Assembly: GCA_003446335.1 (NCBI GenBank)
Contig: DMAZ01000212.1
Coordinates: 1-10,469 of the forward strand
Reading direction: 5' to 3'
DNA: 10,469 nucleotides
Source of the DNA: Lachnospiraceae bacterium
GTDB lineage: Bacteria; Bacillota_A; Clostridia; Lachnospirales; Lachnospiraceae
Part shown: positions 8,574 through 10,469 of the stretch, in pieces
How positions within the stretch are numbered: position 1 is the first letter of the stretch
How the letters are laid out: every line of letters starts with the position of its first letter
Translations under genes and position numbers: made by a program
Notes under the pieces: generated by a model
The model's input: the letters and a program-made list of their open reading frames with translations, nothing else
The model's database searches: none
What the model was told of the DNA's origin: nothing

Positions 8574-8598
8574 TCTTTTTTCATGGGAGGACTATGCT

Positions 8599-10469
8599 AT
8601 GATTTATGCTGTACCAATAATTGCCGTCTGTGCACTACTATTTGCGGTATACCTTGCCTCTTCTGTAAAAAAGGAGGATGAAGGTACCGACCGAATGAAG
8701 GAAATTGCCGGAGCCATTCGCGAAGGCGCTAATGCTTTCCTTTTCTCCGAGTATAAAGTACTTGTTATTTTTGCCGCTGTTCTGTTCGTCGTCATCGGCA
8801 TAGGGATCGGGAACTGGAGCACGGCGGTCTGTTTCCTGTTCGGAGCAGTTTTCTCAACGCTGGCCGGATTTTTCGGAATGCGTATCGCGACAGATGCCAA
8901 TGTCCGTACAGCGAATGCAGCCCGGACATCCGGCATGTCCAAGGCTCTTACCGTCGCTTATCACGGCGGTGCAGTCATGGGATTCTCCGTAGTCGGACTC
9001 GGTCTTCTGGGCGTAAGCGTAATTTATCTGATCACAGGTAATGCGGATGTCCTCTTCGGCTACAGTCTCGGAGCCTCCTCCGTAGCTCTTTTCGCCCGTG
9101 TCGGCGGCGGTATCTACACGAAAGCCGCAGACGTAGGCGCTGACCTTGTCGGTAAGGTTGAAAACAACATTCCGGAGGATGACCCGAGAAATCCTGCAGT
9201 TATCGCGGATAACGTCGGTGACAACGTCGGCGACGTTGCCGGAATGGGCGCGGATCTTTTCGAATCCTACGTAGGTGCTGTCGTTTCCGCCATCACACTC
9301 GGCATTCTTGCCTATGACAGAGCCGGAGCCATCTATCCTCTTCTGCTCGCTGCGGTCGGCATCATCGCTTCCATGATCGGAACTTTCTTCGTCAAGGGCG
9401 ATGAGAACGGCAATCCGCAGGCAGCCCTCAACAGGGGCAGTTATGTGGCCTATATCATTACGATCATCTTTTCTCTTGTCGGAAGCAACATGATACTCGG
9501 TTCCATGAAGCCGGCATTTGCCGTAATCTTCGGTCTGGCCGTCGGATTCATCATCGGTCAGGCGACTGAAATGTTCACATCAGACCGCTATGCTTCCGTT
9601 AAGAAAATCGCCGAACAGTCTCAGACCGGTTCGGGTACCAATATCATTTCCGGTCTCGCTGTCGGTATGAAATCTACAGTCATCCCGATTGTATGTATCT
9701 GTATCGGCATTATGGGAGCTTATCTTATCGCAGGACTTTACGGTATCGCGCTCGCCGCTGTCGGTATGCTTGCAACAACAGGGAGCACGATCGCAGTCGA
9801 TGCTTACGGTCCGATCGCCGATAACGCAGGCGGTATCGCAGAGATGTCCGGTCTGGAAGAAAGTGTAAGAAACATTACGGATAAGCTTGACTCCGTCGGA
9901 AATACGACAGCTGCCATCGGTAAGGGATTCGCCATCGGATCCGCCGCTCTGACAGCGCTCGCTCTGTTCGTTTCCTACGCGCAGGCCGTATCCCTGGAAG
10001 CGATTGACATTATGGCGCCGAAGGTCATTGTCGGTCTCTTCATCGGCGGTATGCTGACCTTCCTCTTCTCAGCGATCACGATGGAATCCGTTTCAAAAGC
10101 GGCCTACAGTATGATCGAGGAAGTTCGCCGTCAGTTCCGTGAAGATCCGGGCATCCTGAAAGGCACAAGCCGTCCGGACTACAAGACCTGCGTAGGAATC
10201 TCCACAATTGCGGCTCTTCGCGAAATGATCATCCCCGGTATCATCGCAGCCGCTGCACCGATCGTTATCGGCCTGCTTCTCGGAACAGAGGCTCTGGGCG
10301 GCCTGCTCGCCGGAGCGCTTGTAACAGGTGTTCTTCTCGCGATCTTCATGTCTAACTCCGGCGGCGCATGGGACAACGCGAAGAAATATATTGAAGGCGG
10401 ACACTACGGCGGCAAGGGTTCCGAAGCTCATCACGCGGCTGTCGTAGGTGATACGGTAGGTGATCCGTT
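8599..10469 (+). CDS. hppA: Membrane-bound ion-translocating pyrophosphatase (3' end cut off)
   Basis: Integral membrane enzyme that hydrolyses pyrophosphate and pumps H+ and/or Na+ out of the cytoplasm. The first 623 residues are present; the frame is still open at the window edge (last motif GDTVGDP), and the family is usually 650-750 aa or more. The start at 8599 has GGGAGG (8585-8590) eight bases upstream; ATGs at 8583 and 8594 are not used, the latter being out of frame. Signatures are [11 protein letters not shown] (178-188, the acidic-x7-KxE motif), DNVGDNVGD (204-212) binding Mg-pyrophosphate, E222 in the helix DLFESY, and [16 protein letters not shown]. In [10 protein letters not shown] (434-443) alanine 438 stands where K+-independent enzymes have lysine, indicating the K+-dependent class. 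Whether Na+, H+ or both are pumped is not decidable by eye; Na+ or dual pumping is common in anaerobic Firmicutes. Pyrophosphate from biosynthesis would be recovered as ion gradient. Confidence 0.97.
   Translation, partial: MIYAVPIIAVCALLFAVYLASSVKKEDEGTDRMKEIAGAIREGANAFLFSEYKVLVIFAAVLFVVIGIGIGNWSTAVCFLFGAVFSTLAGFFGMRIATDANVRTANAARTSGMSKALTVAYHGGAVMGFSVVGLGLLGVSVIYLITGNADVLFGYSLGASSVALFARVGGGIYTKAADVGADLVGKVENNIPEDDPRNPAVIADNVGDNVGDVAGMGADLFESYVGAVVSAITLGILAYDRAGAIYPLLLAAVGIIASMIGTFFVKGDENGNPQAALNRGSYVAYIITIIFSLVGSNMILGSMKPAFAVIFGLAVGFIIGQATEMFTSDRYASVKKIAEQSQTGSGTNIISGLAVGMKSTVIPIVCICIGIMGAYLIAGLYGIALAAVGMLATTGSTIAVDAYGPIADNAGGIAEMSGLEESVRNITDKLDSVGNTTAAIGKGFAIGSAALTALALFVSYAQAVSLEAIDIMAPKVIVGLFIGGMLTFLFSAITMESVSKAAYSMIEEVRRQFREDPGILKGTSRPDYKTCVGISTIAALREMIIPGIIAAAAPIVIGLLLGTEALGGLLAGALVTGVLLAIFMSNSGGAWDNAKKYIEGGHYGGKGSEAHHAAVVGDTVGDP

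Larger units (their letters stand above)
8165..8598. other. AT-rich divergent control region between selD and hppA
   Basis: This 434-base stretch holds no credible gene. On the selD side are a strong ribosome binding site, a small hairpin with a U-run and a promoter. In the middle (8231-8360) are two direct (CGGTAA) and two inverted (TTACCG) copies of a six-base motif; the latter lie in the 10-base repeat TGCATTACCG at 8324-8333 and 8351-8360. On the hppA side are a promoter with a dyad and a leader with an AT-rich palindrome. No tRNA-like or selC-like fold was seen. Confidence 0.7.

Noticed and set aside
8165..8598. tRNA-Sec (selC) or a small gene between selD and hppA
   Set aside because: The region is too AT-rich for the long acceptor and extra arm of tRNA-Sec, no cloverleaf was found, and no open frame with a ribosome binding site other than those of selD and hppA is present.

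Overview
The window looks like part of a chromosome from an anaerobic Gram-positive bacterium of the Clostridia, most like Lachnospiraceae. This is inferred from strong GGAGG-type ribosome binding sites, AT-rich intergenic DNA between moderately GC-rich genes, a selenocysteine-containing SelD, a membrane pyrophosphatase with potassium-dependence residues, and a MacB-type ABC exporter pair. I see no phage, insertion sequence, CRISPR array, tRNA or rRNA. The gene order is a set of unrelated housekeeping and accessory units rather than one pathway.

Layout. At 35-3131 (+) a two-gene operon encodes an ABC ATPase and its large FtsX/MacB-type permease; it ends at a GC-rich hairpin (3174-3207). At 3255-4751 (-) lies glycerol kinase (glpK), and upstream of it on the same strand is a Cof-type HAD phosphatase (4833-5645). 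Each has its own recognisable promoter, although readthrough from the phosphatase gene into glpK is possible. The 252-base divergent gap at 5646-5897 carries promoters for the phosphatase and for cobT (5898-6974, +), which encodes the enzyme that activates the lower ligand of cobalamin. cobT converges on selD (7121-8164, -) across a nearly 100-base imperfect palindrome. From 8165 to 8598 is an AT-rich divergent control region serving selD and hppA. hppA (8599 to the window end, +) encodes a membrane ion-pumping pyrophosphatase and is cut by the window edge.

The most notable feature is selD. Its true reading frame starts at 8164 and contains an in-frame TGA at 8117-8119 at the catalytic position (residue 16, context T-S-G-U-A-A-K). 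A potential bacterial SECIS hairpin follows directly. A standard gene caller would begin the protein at residue 61 and lose the active site. The organism should therefore encode selA, selB and selC elsewhere, and SelD synthesis would depend on its own product.

Other points of interest are two intergenic hairpins that share a GGGGCTGYCRCAC arm, a small terminator-like hairpin directly before the selD ribosome binding site, dyads at the cobT and hppA promoters, and a glycerol kinase lacking the histidine that HPr phosphorylates in other Firmicutes. I found no convincing evidence for a wholly new multi-gene system.
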